Counted from the first letter of the stretch, positions 15,986-25,724 are shown. The stretch: DNA of 64,000 bases from JBKXSZ01 sp047017005 (GCA_047017005.1 JBKXSZ010000001.1:109783-173782), one strand, 5' to 3'. A program made the numbers and translations. The notes: a model not told the origin generated them from the sequence alone.

Positions 15986-16199
15986 ACTATTTTATATTTT
16001 TTGCAAGTTTTTTGTATCCCTTGGTATTTCTGCATTTGCTAGGTTTAACATCCTCCATTCTTACTCTCTCAGCAATTTATTTTTTCTTTTTATTTTATCC
16101 TTATTATTCTTTTCTTTCTTTATATGCTTCTTCACTCACTTTTGGCCTTACTTTTCAATTTTACTGTTTATTACATTTTTTAGAAACCTTCCTAAAATG

Positions 16200-16228
16200 T
16201 TGTATCTTTTTTAGAAATATGCTATGAT
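16200..16228 (+). promoter_or_regulatory. Promoter of lemA-htpX
   Basis: TTGTAT (16200-16205), 17 bases, TATGAT (16223-16228) preceded by TGC as an extended -10. It lies about 105 bases before the lemA start. Confidence 0.65.
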
Positions 16229-16332
16229 GAAGGTATATTTATTGGAATATATCATATGATAAATAGATAATCAATCTAGCAGAATAAAACAGACTCATAT
16301 TGAAGCATTCCAAGTATAAAGGAGGAAAAAAT

Positions 16333-16893
16333 ATGACAGCATTAATCATCGTTTTAATCATTGTTGTACTAATCATTCTTTGGGTTGTCGCTCTATATAA
16401 TGGACTTGTAACAGCAAGACTTAGAGTAAAAAATGCATGGAGCCAAATTGATGTACAACTACAAAGAAGATTTGATTTAATTCCAAACTTAGTAGAATGT
16501 GTAAAAGGTTATATGGCACATGAAAAAGACGTATTAGAGAAAGTAACTCAATTACGTTCTTCATGGGCAAATGCATCTACAGTAGCAGAAAAAGCAGAGC
16601 TTAATAATCAACTAGCCGGTGCTTTAAAAACTATTATGGCGGTTTCAGAAAATTATCCAGATTTAAAAGCAAATCAAAACTTTTCTGAACTACAAGAAGA
16701 ATTAAGAAATACGGAAAACAAAATATCATTCTCTAGGCAATTCTATAATGATACAACAACAATGTACAATACAAAATTAGAAGTATTTCCATCAAATCTA
16801 ATTGCTTCTATGTTCCATTTCACACCTGAAGAGCTTTTCAAAACAGAAACAGAAGAAGCAAGAAAAAATGTAAAAGTGGATTTTAACAAATAG
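16333..16893 (+). CDS. lemA: LemA family protein
   Basis: A 186-residue LemA protein starting at the ATG at 16333-16335 behind AAAGGAGGAAAAA; an upstream ATG at 16300 is before this site and unlikely. One N-terminal membrane segment (about 4-24) leaves a short outside tail. The conserved core follows: YNGLVTARLRVKNAWSQIDVQ, RRFDLIPNLVE, and later FSRQFYNDTTTMYN. LemA forms a helical bundle, and its function is unknown beyond frequent genetic linkage to the HtpX protease, which is next in this operon (84 bases downstream). The operon pairing is a known bacterial arrangement. Confidence 0.95.
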   Translation: MTALIIVLIIVVLIILWVVALYNGLVTARLRVKNAWSQIDVQLQRRFDLIPNLVECVKGYMAHEKDVLEKVTQLRSSWANASTVAEKAELNNQLAGALKTIMAVSENYPDLKANQNFSELQEELRNTENKISFSRQFYNDTTTMYNTKLEVFPSNLIASMFHFTPEELFKTETEEARKNVKVDFNK

Positions 16894-16977
16894 AAAATTT
16901 TTAAGTGGGATTATATGTTTGGGATAGGAAAACTTTATTCTAGCAATATCTCACTTTTCTATTTATAGGAGGCTATT

Positions 16978-17883
16978 ATGTTTGAAGATATACGAAAAAA
17001 TAAAATAAAAACAGGAATTATTGTCTCTCTTTTTGTTCTTGTTATTACCTTAATTGTTTATTATATTTGTATGGCATTTGATTTAGGGCCAATTTCTCTT
17101 GTCATTGCACTTGCCTTTTCTATTATTTCTGCTTGGTCTTCTTATTACTATAGTGATAAGATTGTACTAACATTAAATAGAGCAAGACCTGCAACAGAAG
17201 AGGAAAATAGAAAATTAGTGAATATCTTTGATGCATTGATGATTTCTTCTGGACTTTCTCACCGTCCTAAACTATATATTATTGAAGATGCACAGCCAAA
17301 TGCTTTCGCTACTGGTAGAAATCCAGAACATTCTGTTATTTGCGTTACTACTGCATTATTAGAAAAACTAGATTATTATGAGCTAGAGGGTGTATTAGCA
17401 CACGAGATGTCTCATATTCGAAATTATGATATTTTACTATCTGCTGTTGTTACTGTTATGGTTGGATTAATTGTTATGTTAGCAGACCTTTTATCTAGAA
17501 CTTTCCTATGGGGTAGAAGTAGTAATAGTAAAGATAATAATGGTGGTGGTGTTATTATGATGTTAGTTGGACTTGTTTTACTTATTGTATCACCAATTTT
17601 CGCTAAATTAATGCAACTTGCTATTTCTCGAAGAAGAGAATTTTTAGCAGATGCTACTGCTGTGGAAATTACTCGTAATCCAGATGGTTTAATTAATGCT
17701 TTAAGGAAGTTAGATAATGACCCAAATGAATTAGAAACTGCAAATACTTCTACAGAAAATATGTTTATTGTTAATCCATTTCGTGATACAGATAAAAATG
17801 GAAAAAGGAAGAGAAAAAAGAACTGGTTTTCTACCCACCCTTCTATTGAAGATAGAATAGAAGCTTTAGAGAATTTAAGATAA
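16978..17883 (+). CDS. htpX: membrane zinc protease HtpX
   Basis: A 301-residue HtpX-type M48 metalloprotease. There are two N-terminal membrane helices (about 13-33 and 37-57). The zinc-binding HEMSH motif is at residues 142-146, with two further membrane segments (about 155-175 and 190-215) and the third zinc ligand Glu in RREFLADATAVEI. The Gly/Asn-rich loop SSNSKDNNGGG between helices is longer than in many homologues. The C-terminal WFSTHPSIEDRIEAL is the usual family ending. It degrades damaged membrane proteins from the cytoplasmic side. The gene is in an operon with lemA and ends at a bidirectional terminator. Confidence 0.96.
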   Translation: MFEDIRKNKIKTGIIVSLFVLVITLIVYYICMAFDLGPISLVIALAFSIISAWSSYYYSDKIVLTLNRARPATEEENRKLVNIFDALMISSGLSHRPKLYIIEDAQPNAFATGRNPEHSVICVTTALLEKLDYYELEGVLAHEMSHIRNYDILLSAVVTVMVGLIVMLADLLSRTFLWGRSSNSKDNNGGGVIMMLVGLVLLIVSPIFAKLMQLAISRRREFLADATAVEITRNPDGLINALRKLDNDPNELETANTSTENMFIVNPFRDTDKNGKRKRKKNWFSTHPSIEDRIEALENLR

Positions 17884-17884
17884 C

Positions 17885-17929
17885 AGAAAAGAAGCCACAC
17901 TTTAAAATTTAAAGTGTAGCTTCTTTTCT
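17885..17929. terminator. Bidirectional terminator between htpX and tatD
   Basis: AGAAAAGAAGC..ACACTTTA and TAAAGTGT..GCTTCTTTTCT form a 19-bp stem with one mismatch. The last two bases overlap the end of the convergent tatD gene (17928). Confidence 0.9.
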
Positions 17930-18710
17930 ATTCTATTTCAAAAATCTTTTTTGCATTTTCATAAGTAGCCTTTGCTATTTCTTCTATCGAATTCTTTCGA
18001 AAAGCTGCAATTTTGTCTGCAATTAGTTTTACTTTCCTAGAATCGTTTCTCTTTCCTCTATATGGCTCTGGTGAAAGATAAGGACTATCCGTTTCAATTA
18101 ACATCCTATCCAATGGTACAAGATTTGCTATTTCCTCTGCATTTTTTGAATTTTTAAAAGTCGTAGGACCTGCAAAGGAAATATAAAATCCTAATTTTAA
18201 TGCTTCTTTTACTAATTCGCGGTTAAAGGGACAACAATGGAATACTCCTGCCTTTTCTGCCTTCTGCTTGTTTTTTAGAATATCTAATGTATCATTTACC
18301 GCTTCTCTTGTGTGAATTACAATAGGCTTATTTAACTCATTTGCAAGTTTTATTTGCTCTTTAAAAGCATATTCTTGCATTTGTTTATTCTCTTTATTCC
18401 AATAATAGTCTAATCCTATTTCCCCTATTGCCACTACTTTTTTCTCTTTTGCTATTTTTCGTAATTGTTCTAGTTGGTTATTAAATTCTTCTTTTGTTTC
18501 CGGAATATCATTGGGAGAAATTCCACTAATTGTATAAATAAAATTGTGAGCATTTGCAATTTCTAATGCTTCTTTTGAAGATTTTAGACTATATCCTGCA
18601 CATATTAATGTGGTAATGTTACTTTCGTAAATTGCTTTTAAAACTTCTTCCCTATCTTGTGCGAATTTCTCATCGTTATAATGGGCATGAGAGTCGAAAA
18701 ATTCCGTCAT
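17928..18710 (-). CDS. tatD: TatD family metal-dependent hydrolase
   Basis: A 260-residue TIM-barrel metallohydrolase of the TatD family. Metal ligands and motifs seen are DSHAHYND (N-terminal HxH), AIGEIGLDYYW (Glu), VIHTREA (His), GVFHCCPF and IETDSPYLSPEPYRGKRN (Asp). Family members are 3'-5' DNA/RNA exonucleases. The start has GGAAG upstream, and the length matches the family. It follows acpS by 54 bases on the same strand, suggesting cotranscription. One family role is in DNA turnover; a precise role here is not seen. Confidence 0.94.
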   Translation of the reverse strand: MTEFFDSHAHYNDEKFAQDREEVLKAIYESNITTLICAGYSLKSSKEALEIANAHNFIYTISGISPNDIPETKEEFNNQLEQLRKIAKEKKVVAIGEIGLDYYWNKENKQMQEYAFKEQIKLANELNKPIVIHTREAVNDTLDILKNKQKAEKAGVFHCCPFNRELVKEALKLGFYISFAGPTTFKNSKNAEEIANLVPLDRMLIETDSPYLSPEPYRGKRNDSRKVKLIADKIAAFRKNSIEEIAKATYENAKKIFEIE

Positions 18711-18764
18711 TTCTTACTTCCTTTCTTTTTTCAAGTTACTTATATTCTTTTTTCTTTATTTCTT

Positions 18765-19139
18765 TTATTTATATATCAATACTACTGTTGCTACTGCATA
18801 TTCTTTACAATGTGATAAGCTAATATCCACATTTTTTATCCTATCGAATGTAATTCCAATAAAAGATACTTGTGGTCTTCCTTGCTCATCATTTTGAATC
18901 TCGATATTTTTCCATGATACACTATATTTATCGTTCAACAAAATAGAAACTGCTTTAAATACCGCTTCTTTTGCAGCAAATCTTGCAGCATAATGTTGAT
19001 ATTTCTGCTTTTTTCTAGATTCACAATATGTTATCTCTTTTTGTGTAAAAATACGATTTAAGAAAGCTTCTCCCATATCTTCTATGGAGTCTTTAATTCG
19101 ATTAATTTCAATTATATCTGTTCCACAACTTACGTTCAT
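18765..19139 (-). CDS. acpS: holo-[acyl-carrier-protein] synthase
   Basis: A 124-residue phosphopantetheinyl transferase that moves the 4'-phosphopantetheine arm of CoA onto apo-ACP for fatty-acid synthesis. The metal-binding CGTDIIEI (Asp8) and AARFAAKEAVFKA (Glu) motifs are present, as is the terminal ISLSHCKEYAVATVV strand. The length is the family normal. The start lies just behind GGAGG. It sits between the WG-repeat/unknown pair (46 bases upstream) and tatD, with no terminator seen, so this is probably one transcription unit. Confidence 0.96.
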   Translation of the reverse strand: MNVSCGTDIIEINRIKDSIEDMGEAFLNRIFTQKEITYCESRKKQKYQHYAARFAAKEAVFKAVSILLNDKYSVSWKNIEIQNDEQGRPQVSFIGITFDRIKNVDISLSHCKEYAVATVVLIYK

Positions 19140-19185
19140 AATTCCTCCTAAAAAAGAAGAAAGGAAATTTCTTGTCCCCTTTCTT

Positions 19186-20433
19186 CTAGCTATTTCCGAA
19201 TAACAAAATGAAATTCCATATATTTAGTAATAAAGAAATGGCAAGTACTACTAAAATAAATTTATTTACTTTTTTATCTTTTTCAATATCTAATTCTTTA
19301 TATAGTACTTCATATTGTTCTTTTACCGTTAGATATAACTCGTTTATTTCTAACACTTCTTTCCATCTTTGATACATTAGTCCTCCTGTATCATTATCCG
19401 TTATATCTTGAAGATATAGCTCTTTTGTAAATTTAATAAATTCTTTTCGCATTTGTTCTTTCTTTTTACTTTTCTTAAATTCTACCATTAACTTCTTTAG
19501 ATATATTCTTTGATATAGGGCTAAAATATAAGTATAGAAATATTCGTTTTCGTAGGCAAATGGCAATTTAGTATAGTTTTCCATATCGATTCCAGATGCC
19601 AATAAAGTAGAGCCTAGTCTTGTAAACCCCCATCTTCTATATTTCCATTTTGAAATTATTTTTAAGTCTTCCTTTATATTCTCTCTTTCAAAGTTAGAAT
19701 TGTACGAACTTGGCAAAACATTCGCATATTTTAAAAACTCATTTTCTACATTTTCAAAACTCTTTTTATCATTCCATTCTTCTTGATCAATACACGTATA
19801 GGCATACGTTAAAAATCGGTCTGTATCAATATCTATTTTTTTAGTATCTACTGCCGAGCCTGTTAATTCTTTTATTACTTCCGATAATTGTTTACTATTT
19901 TGAAAGATATCCGTCTGTATCTTAATATTCTCGAATTCTTTTAATGCTTTAAATTCGGAATGAATATCTCGAAATTTATAGTTAAAGTCTAGTACATCGG
20001 AAAATTTATTACTTTCTTCTATATTGGTTTTTATCGCTAAAAAACAAATTCCTGTCTGAAAGCAAATTAATTCTATTTTTTGTATCTTAAAGAAAATTCC
20101 ATTTCTTTGTCCTGTTTTCCCTTGTATGTCTTGTTTTAAATCATATTCGAACACAGTACAAGGATATTTGGAAAGAATCGCTGCTTGCATTTTAAAATCA
20201 AGTTCTTGAAATTTTCGTATTTTTAATTTACTATATTCAAAGGTAGGGAATAGATATTCCCTAAGTGTAGGCAAGAAATAGGAATAAATATCAAAATCCT
20301 TTTCTTTTTCAAAAAAGCGAATATTACATTTCTTGTTTCTTATTAACTTTAGCATATATTTATCATATCTATCTTCTTTTACTACATAGGGATAGATAAA
20401 ATAACTATATTGGTATTTTGCCTTTAGTTCCAT
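19186..20433 (-). CDS. hypothetical protein with C-terminal membrane anchor
   Basis: A 415-residue protein I do not recognise. It has no signal peptide. It is rich in Tyr, Phe and Lys and mostly soluble. A coiled-coil-like segment (about 360-395) precedes a single membrane segment near the C-terminus (FILVVLAISLLLNIWNFILL, about 393-412). The topology, with a large cytoplasmic part and a terminal helix after a YKELDIEKDKKV stretch, is reminiscent of CorA-like proteins, but no GMN motif is present, so I do not call it one. It starts 33 bases after the WG-repeat protein and precedes acpS, suggesting an operon. It may work with the WG-repeat protein at the membrane; this is inference. Confidence 0.7.
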   Translation of the reverse strand: MELKAKYQYSYFIYPYVVKEDRYDKYMLKLIRNKKCNIRFFEKEKDFDIYSYFLPTLREYLFPTFEYSKLKIRKFQELDFKMQAAILSKYPCTVFEYDLKQDIQGKTGQRNGIFFKIQKIELICFQTGICFLAIKTNIEESNKFSDVLDFNYKFRDIHSEFKALKEFENIKIQTDIFQNSKQLSEVIKELTGSAVDTKKIDIDTDRFLTYAYTCIDQEEWNDKKSFENVENEFLKYANVLPSSYNSNFERENIKEDLKIISKWKYRRWGFTRLGSTLLASGIDMENYTKLPFAYENEYFYTYILALYQRIYLKKLMVEFKKSKKKEQMRKEFIKFTKELYLQDITDNDTGGLMYQRWKEVLEINELYLTVKEQYEVLYKELDIEKDKKVNKFILVVLAISLLLNIWNFILLFGNS

Positions 20434-20466
20434 TTTTCTCCTACCTTTTCTTGTGTGTTTTTCCTA

Positions 20467-21978
20467 TTATTTATCTGTATAGTAATTTATATTTAGGTCT
20501 GTTCCATAGTGCCAGGTTCCTATAAAATCAATAACAATATTGTTATCTAAATTATATTTTGGTTCTAATACAACAGTTCCTTTTGCATCAATGCAGCCCC
20601 ATCTTCCGTCTTTTTTTACTGCTGCAAATCCAAAATTATTTTGTTCTTGTGCCTCATCATAAACTGGCTGTACGATTACTTTTCCATCTTTATCTTCATA
20701 TCCATATTTTCCATCTTTTTCAATGACAAATAAGGTGTTTATTGTGAAGATATCTTTTGCTGTTTTTTCTTCAAATTTAAAGTTATAGTAAGTATCTTTT
20801 TTATCTGTTCTAACTTTCATATAGCCTTTTTGTGTATTCATTTCTGCTAATATTCCGGTCAATTTTACTTCAAAACTTTCATTTATAAAGTCTGTATCTA
20901 ATTCATCTTTGCTACCTAATAAAATTCCGGCTTCTTTGTTGTAGCTTAAACTGTTATAAGTTGGCTCTACTTTTGTTTCTCCTTCAGTGTTTATGATACC
21001 ATATTTTCCATTTCTTTTTACAATATAATTTGTTCCAAATGCATATTGTATTTCTTCATAGGTTGGTTCTACCTTTGTTTCTCCTGCTGTATTTAATATT
21101 CCATATTTTCCTTTGTTTTCAACTACTATGTTTTGTTCATGGATATCTGTTATATTGTTAAATCCTTTATCTAAAACAGTTTCTCCTGATTTTTGGATTA
21201 GTTTTAATGTTCCATCTTCTTTTACTACATACATATTGTTTCCTGTTACTGGTTTTACTTCTTCATACTTTGGTTCTAAAATACTTTGTTTATCAAAACC
21301 AATTACACCATATTTTCCATCTTTTTTTATAATGTATCCTTCTTGATAATCTGTTCCCATTGCCATTATTTCTTCATATTCTACAGGAATCACGACAGAA
21401 CCCTTATCATCTGCTAAACCGTACTTATCTCCTTGTTTTAATAGTAAACTATTTTTAGTTCCAATTAAAGTCGTAATTTCATCATATTCACAAGGCAATA
21501 ATTCTTTTCCTTCTAAATTAATTAGACCGGTTTTATTATCTTTTTGTACTTTTAATACATTTTCTTCATACCATACCGTATTACTTTTATCTTGATTTTG
21601 TAAAGCTTCTACTTTTTCATAATCTTTAAAAATTTGTTCATTCTTAGCATTCAATGCTTTTGTTTGATATGTTCCTGCATTATAGTCCGTACCATAAGTA
21701 CAAATAAATACATCCTTTTTACTGTCTGGTATTAAAATCATGTCTTCATAAGAAGGCTCAATGATTGTTTTTCCTTTCGAATCAACAACTCCCCATTTAT
21801 TATTAGAGAATATTGCAAAATATTGAGTTCCTATATTCTTTCCTTGTTCTTTATCCTTTGAAAGTAAGGTCTTTATTACAAAAACAAACATAATAATAAC
21901 AACAATTGCAATAATAACTGCAAAAACTTTTTTCATGTTTAATTTTGGTTCTTGTTCATATCTTCTTCCTCTACTCAT
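20467..21978 (-). CDS. WG-repeat membrane protein
   Basis: A 503-residue protein starting at the ATG at 21976-21978 behind GGAGGGAAAA; an upstream ATG at 22038 lies before this site. A basic tail and one membrane helix (about 18-42) anchor it. The rest is about ten WG/KWG repeats of roughly 35-45 residues, with units such as NKWGVVDSKGKTIIEPSYE, DKYGLADDKGSVVIPVEYE and GKYGIINTEGETKVEPTYN. A 60-residue insertion without repeats (about 380-430) interrupts them. WG repeats form beta-propeller-like or solenoid binding surfaces and are frequent in Clostridia; the partner is unknown. It is first in a probable four-gene unit with the hypothetical protein, acpS and tatD. Confidence 0.88.
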   Translation of the reverse strand: MSRGRRYEQEPKLNMKKVFAVIIAIVVIIMFVFVIKTLLSKDKEQGKNIGTQYFAIFSNNKWGVVDSKGKTIIEPSYEDMILIPDSKKDVFICTYGTDYNAGTYQTKALNAKNEQIFKDYEKVEALQNQDKSNTVWYEENVLKVQKDNKTGLINLEGKELLPCEYDEITTLIGTKNSLLLKQGDKYGLADDKGSVVIPVEYEEIMAMGTDYQEGYIIKKDGKYGVIGFDKQSILEPKYEEVKPVTGNNMYVVKEDGTLKLIQKSGETVLDKGFNNITDIHEQNIVVENKGKYGILNTAGETKVEPTYEEIQYAFGTNYIVKRNGKYGIINTEGETKVEPTYNSLSYNKEAGILLGSKDELDTDFINESFEVKLTGILAEMNTQKGYMKVRTDKKDTYYNFKFEEKTAKDIFTINTLFVIEKDGKYGYEDKDGKVIVQPVYDEAQEQNNFGFAAVKKDGRWGCIDAKGTVVLEPKYNLDNNIVIDFIGTWHYGTDLNINYYTDK

Positions 21979-22238
21979 TTTTCCCTCCATGCATGTCCAA
22001 AACAGACATATTAATACAAATAAAATCATATCATACATTTAGGCTAAAATACAATATTTTAACTAAAATATTACGATTCTTTTTTCCCTTTCGTTTTTCA
22101 TTCTAATTTTATTCCTTCTTTTCTTTCTTTTCCTTCCTTATTTTTTCTTTTTTAAACTCCCCTTCTAGTTTACTTGACAGCTAATGATATAATAGGTTTG
22201 AAAATAAAATACTAAGGAATAAAAATAGAAAGGAACTT

Positions 22239-22979
22239 ATGTCTATGGGTATATTAGAATACAAATTTAGAGTTGATTACCGTGATGTAGATGAATTTAA
22301 TCATCTTACTCCAAGGTCTATGCTTCGATTTATGGGAGAAGCCGCTGGAGAAGCTTCTGCTTCTGTAGGTTATGGATTAAATGATATTCCTAGGACACAT
22401 TTAACATGGCTTTTATTAAATTGGAAATTACAAATATTTGATAGACCAATTTGGGAAACGGAATTGAAAATTAAAACATGGCCACAAAGAACAGAAAAAT
22501 TCTATTCTTTCCGTGATTTTGAGATTTATGATGGAGATGGAATTTTAGTTGCAAAGGCTACTTCAAAATGGATTTTAATTAATACAGAAACTGGTTCTAT
22601 TACTAGATTTTCTCAAGAGATGATAGATGCTTATGGATGCATTGACAAAACCGTTTTTGATAAACCAATAGAAGAAAAATTAAAAGAGCCAGAAAGTTTT
22701 GTCTCTGAATTCCAATACGCAATTCAAAGAAGAGATATTGACACAAATCATCATGTAAATAACTTATATTATCTAGATTTTGCTTTTGAAGCTCTTCCAG
22801 ATGATGTTTATAAAAATATAGATATCTCCACTATTGAAATCATGTATAAAAAGCAATTAGTGTATGGTGATCATATCTCTTGTTTATATAAAAAGACGGG
22901 AGAAAAAGAACATACTATTACCATAAAAGATAATACACATAAAACATTGCACGCTATAATTCGATTTACAGAAAAATAA
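22239..22979 (+). CDS. acyl-ACP thioesterase (PF01643)
   Basis: A 246-residue double-hotdog acyl-ACP thioesterase. The first half has VDYRDVDEFNHLTPRSMLRFM and TWLLLNWKLQIFDRPIW, and the second half has the active-site DTNHHVNNLYYLDFA (Asn/His) followed by an IEIMYKKQLVYGD strand. It releases fatty acids from acyl-ACP in the cytosol. The start sits behind AAAGGAAC, and a TATAAT box at 22188-22193 lies 45 bases upstream without a good -35. A bidirectional terminator follows. The gene is monocistronic, away from the fatty-acid genes apart from acpS 3 kb away. Confidence 0.93.
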   Translation: MSMGILEYKFRVDYRDVDEFNHLTPRSMLRFMGEAAGEASASVGYGLNDIPRTHLTWLLLNWKLQIFDRPIWETELKIKTWPQRTEKFYSFRDFEIYDGDGILVAKATSKWILINTETGSITRFSQEMIDAYGCIDKTVFDKPIEEKLKEPESFVSEFQYAIQRRDIDTNHHVNNLYYLDFAFEALPDDVYKNIDISTIEIMYKKQLVYGDHISCLYKKTGEKEHTITIKDNTHKTLHAIIRFTEK

Positions 22980-23035
22980 ATAGAAAAATATATATTTTTT
23001 TATATTTTTTATTTTTAAATTTTATACAACAACTA

Positions 23036-23079
23036 TAAAAAGAAATCACCAATTTTAAAATTTTGGTGATTTCTTTTTC
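23036..23079. terminator. Bidirectional terminator overlapping the spoIIE end
   Basis: AAAAGAAATCACCAA and TTGGTGATTTCTTTT pair over 15 bp. The last six codons and the stop of spoIIE (23055) are inside the stem. Confidence 0.9.
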
Positions 23080-25550
23080 ATTACTTTTGCAACTATGATT
23101 GTCATATCGTCTTTAGGTTTTCCAATGTTATAATCAATTGCTTCTTGTAAAATAATATCTGCTATTTTCTGCGCATTTGTTGTTTCTAATTGATTTAAAA
23201 TATCTTGTATCCAAAGTTCTTTGTTTTTATATTCTGAATTAGCCTCTAAAATACCATCAGAACACATTACTATAATATCCCCATCTTTCAAATCTCTATC
23301 ATAGGCTGTGAAATCTACCTCATTTAGAATTCCTGCTGGTAAACTCATTGCTTTTATTAATTGGACATTTTTATATTCTTTGATAAAAGTTGGACATGCT
23401 CCATTTTTTATAAATTCTGCAGTTCCTTCATATAAATCAAATATACTAATATCTAATGTAGCAAAAGTATCTTCGTCTGTATTTAAGTTAATTGTGGAAT
23501 TAATTAAACCAAAGGATACATCTTTATCAAATCCGGATGTTAAAAGTCTTTCTAACATTTTTATAGCAATTTTACTACTCTTTTGAGCATTTGGGCCGCT
23601 TCCCATACCATCACTTAATGCTAATAATACTTTTCCATCTTCTAATTTAGTTTGTAATGTTGTATCTCCAGATACACTGGATCCCTCTTTTGTTGCTTTT
23701 GCAATTCCTAATTGTATTGTGTAATTATCATCAGACATATAGGTTTGTTTACAATATTCTTGTTTTGCTTTGATAGCACACTTGGCTTCTTTTCGTATAA
23801 CTTTTTCTCCTAATGCTTTTGATAGAACTTTTTCTATCTTATCTTTTTTACACTCTTCTTCTAGTTCTTTATTACAAGCTTCTGTATAAAGACTAATAAT
23901 ATATTTACCATCTTTTTCTTGTTTTAATTTTAAATCACATACTTGAATTCCTTTTTGTTTTAATAAAAGTGTTATTTCTTCTCTTTTATCTTCCTGTTTT
24001 TCCTCCTCAGATTTTCCTAAATCATCTGCTAAAGAAGATATTGCTTTGGATACCCCATCTAGTTGGTTTGATATTGTTTTCTTGTTTTCCTGTACCTTCT
24101 TTTCTATTACAAAATCTGCCTTTACATTATGATAAGTAGTATTAATGGCATTTACTATTTTTGAGATATCTCTTTGTATATTTTGACTTATTTCTTCATC
24201 GTCAAATCCTATAATATAGTTATTGTATTTAGCAAATACATTTAACACATCCTGATTGTCTATTCTATCTTTCTCTATTAATAACATAAATAAGTCTGAA
24301 ATAATGCTATCATCTGAATCTACAATGTCATCGTATATCATATTGTCTTCTAATCCCTCTAAATTCATCCCTAATTCTTCTAAAAATTCCTGTTTTAATT
24401 TATCGATTTCCGCAAGTTCTTTTTCCTCTACAACTGTTGCTGCTGCTTCTTGATAACTTTTTGCTATCTCCGATATGGTCTCTGACATGCTGTTTAATCG
24501 CTGTACCGTTTCATCTTTTTGTTCTAATGCTCCACTACTGGTTGGTAATAGTTTTGTTTTTCCAATGATTTCTTCAATATTAATTTCCATTGTCTTAGGA
24601 ACTAATAATAATCCTAAAGAAGCAATTACAATTTCTTTAAAGTAGATTAAAACAGAAACTCCTCCATTGCTTGCATACGTAAGTAATGCGGTTCCGATAA
24701 TGAATCCTACAATAACTCCAATTTTACCTAACTTATTAAAGATACCAGCTAACATTCCAGAAAGAGCAAATGCAGCGACTAACATGGGGTCTTGATTACT
24801 TAAAATTCCAAGTACTGTGCCAATTGTTACTCCTGCTGTTGTTCCTACTAAAATTCCTTGTTTCCATCCTAACACCATAACTAATAGAATACAAAGAATA
24901 TTGCGAATTGAAAATCCAAAAACACTTAAGTTTCCCAATGCCGTAAATGCAATTGCTAGCATTAGGCTTGCTCCCATTACTTCTTCTATGGTAAAAGCTC
25001 TTTTTATTCCAAATTCTCTAATAACCGTAATAGAATTTGCAAATATTTTATAAAATACACAAGAAGTAATGCTTATCATAAAAGTACTTAATACATCGTA
25101 AATCAGAAACTCATGAAAAAACATTCCTATTATCTGTACAATAAAAGTAGAGAAAAACAAATGAATTCCTAGTTTTTTCTTTTCATTTCTCTCTTCATCT
25201 TGATATTTTGGTTTAACTAGTAATACAACAGCCATAAAAACAAGAGTTGTTAAAAAGTAGATAAAAAAACTATTCGTTCCAAATCCTATCCAAGTACCTA
25301 TTAATGTAGCAATATATGCTCCCCATATAGGAATTTCATTACTGCATACTGCCGCAAGCATGGCTAGTCCAAAAGGAGCGATAGCTTGTCCTAAACCAAC
25401 CGTGGACAGCATAAAGGAAACAATATATATTGCTATATTTTGCTTGGTAAAAAATTGTTGTAATATTTTTTTTCTTTTATCTTTTTTATTTACTTCGGCA
25501 TCTTCGTATAAATTACGTTCTTGATATTCGTTTGCGATATTTTGAAACAT
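23055..25550 (-). CDS. spoIIE: stage II sporulation protein E
   Basis: An 831-residue membrane phosphatase of sporulation. The N-terminal third has about ten membrane helices (about 35-320), the middle about 330-600 is regulatory and helical, and the C-terminal PP2C-type domain (about 605-830) has the metal-binding LALSDGMGSG, TFATLDISIFD and MCSDGILE motifs ending in KPKDDMTIIVAKV. SpoIIE dephosphorylates the anti-anti-sigma factor SpoIIAA to activate sigma-F in the forespore, and links to asymmetric division. Its presence shows the organism can form endospores. The start is behind GAGGTGG. A possible Spo0A-type promoter is at 25725-25755. Confidence 0.97.
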   Translation of the reverse strand: MFQNIANEYQERNLYEDAEVNKKDKRKKILQQFFTKQNIAIYIVSFMLSTVGLGQAIAPFGLAMLAAVCSNEIPIWGAYIATLIGTWIGFGTNSFFIYFLTTLVFMAVVLLVKPKYQDEERNEKKKLGIHLFFSTFIVQIIGMFFHEFLIYDVLSTFMISITSCVFYKIFANSITVIREFGIKRAFTIEEVMGASLMLAIAFTALGNLSVFGFSIRNILCILLVMVLGWKQGILVGTTAGVTIGTVLGILSNQDPMLVAAFALSGMLAGIFNKLGKIGVIVGFIIGTALLTYASNGGVSVLIYFKEIVIASLGLLLVPKTMEINIEEIIGKTKLLPTSSGALEQKDETVQRLNSMSETISEIAKSYQEAAATVVEEKELAEIDKLKQEFLEELGMNLEGLEDNMIYDDIVDSDDSIISDLFMLLIEKDRIDNQDVLNVFAKYNNYIIGFDDEEISQNIQRDISKIVNAINTTYHNVKADFVIEKKVQENKKTISNQLDGVSKAISSLADDLGKSEEEKQEDKREEITLLLKQKGIQVCDLKLKQEKDGKYIISLYTEACNKELEEECKKDKIEKVLSKALGEKVIRKEAKCAIKAKQEYCKQTYMSDDNYTIQLGIAKATKEGSSVSGDTTLQTKLEDGKVLLALSDGMGSGPNAQKSSKIAIKMLERLLTSGFDKDVSFGLINSTINLNTDEDTFATLDISIFDLYEGTAEFIKNGACPTFIKEYKNVQLIKAMSLPAGILNEVDFTAYDRDLKDGDIIVMCSDGILEANSEYKNKELWIQDILNQLETTNAQKIADIILQEAIDYNIGKPKDDMTIIVAKVMKKKSPKF

Positions 25551-25576
25551 TCTTTAACCACCTCATACTTTTTCTT

Positions 25577-25619
25577 TCTGACATCATTCTAATCCTAAAA
25601 TCCGTAAAATTATGTCAGA
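25577..25619. repeat. TCTGACAT/ATGTCAGA inverted repeat in the spoIIE leader
   Basis: Perfect 8-base arms (25577-25584 and 25612-25619) lie 27 bases upstream of the spoIIE start. The loop is long (27 bases), so this may be a protein site more than an RNA hairpin. Confidence 0.4.
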
Positions 25620-25724
25620 TTTAAGGAGTCATTTTGAAAAAGTTTTTTACATCTTGTGATATATTATCTTCTCATTTTGTCTTTTGTTTCAAATACTTAC
25701 ATATTACAACTCATATTTTATTAT

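Noticed and set aside
16012..16227. 71-residue plus-strand ORF between the 3D-domain gene and lemA
   Set aside because: Only hydrophobic low-complexity residues from T-rich DNA, no good ribosome binding site, and it overlaps the lemA promoter.
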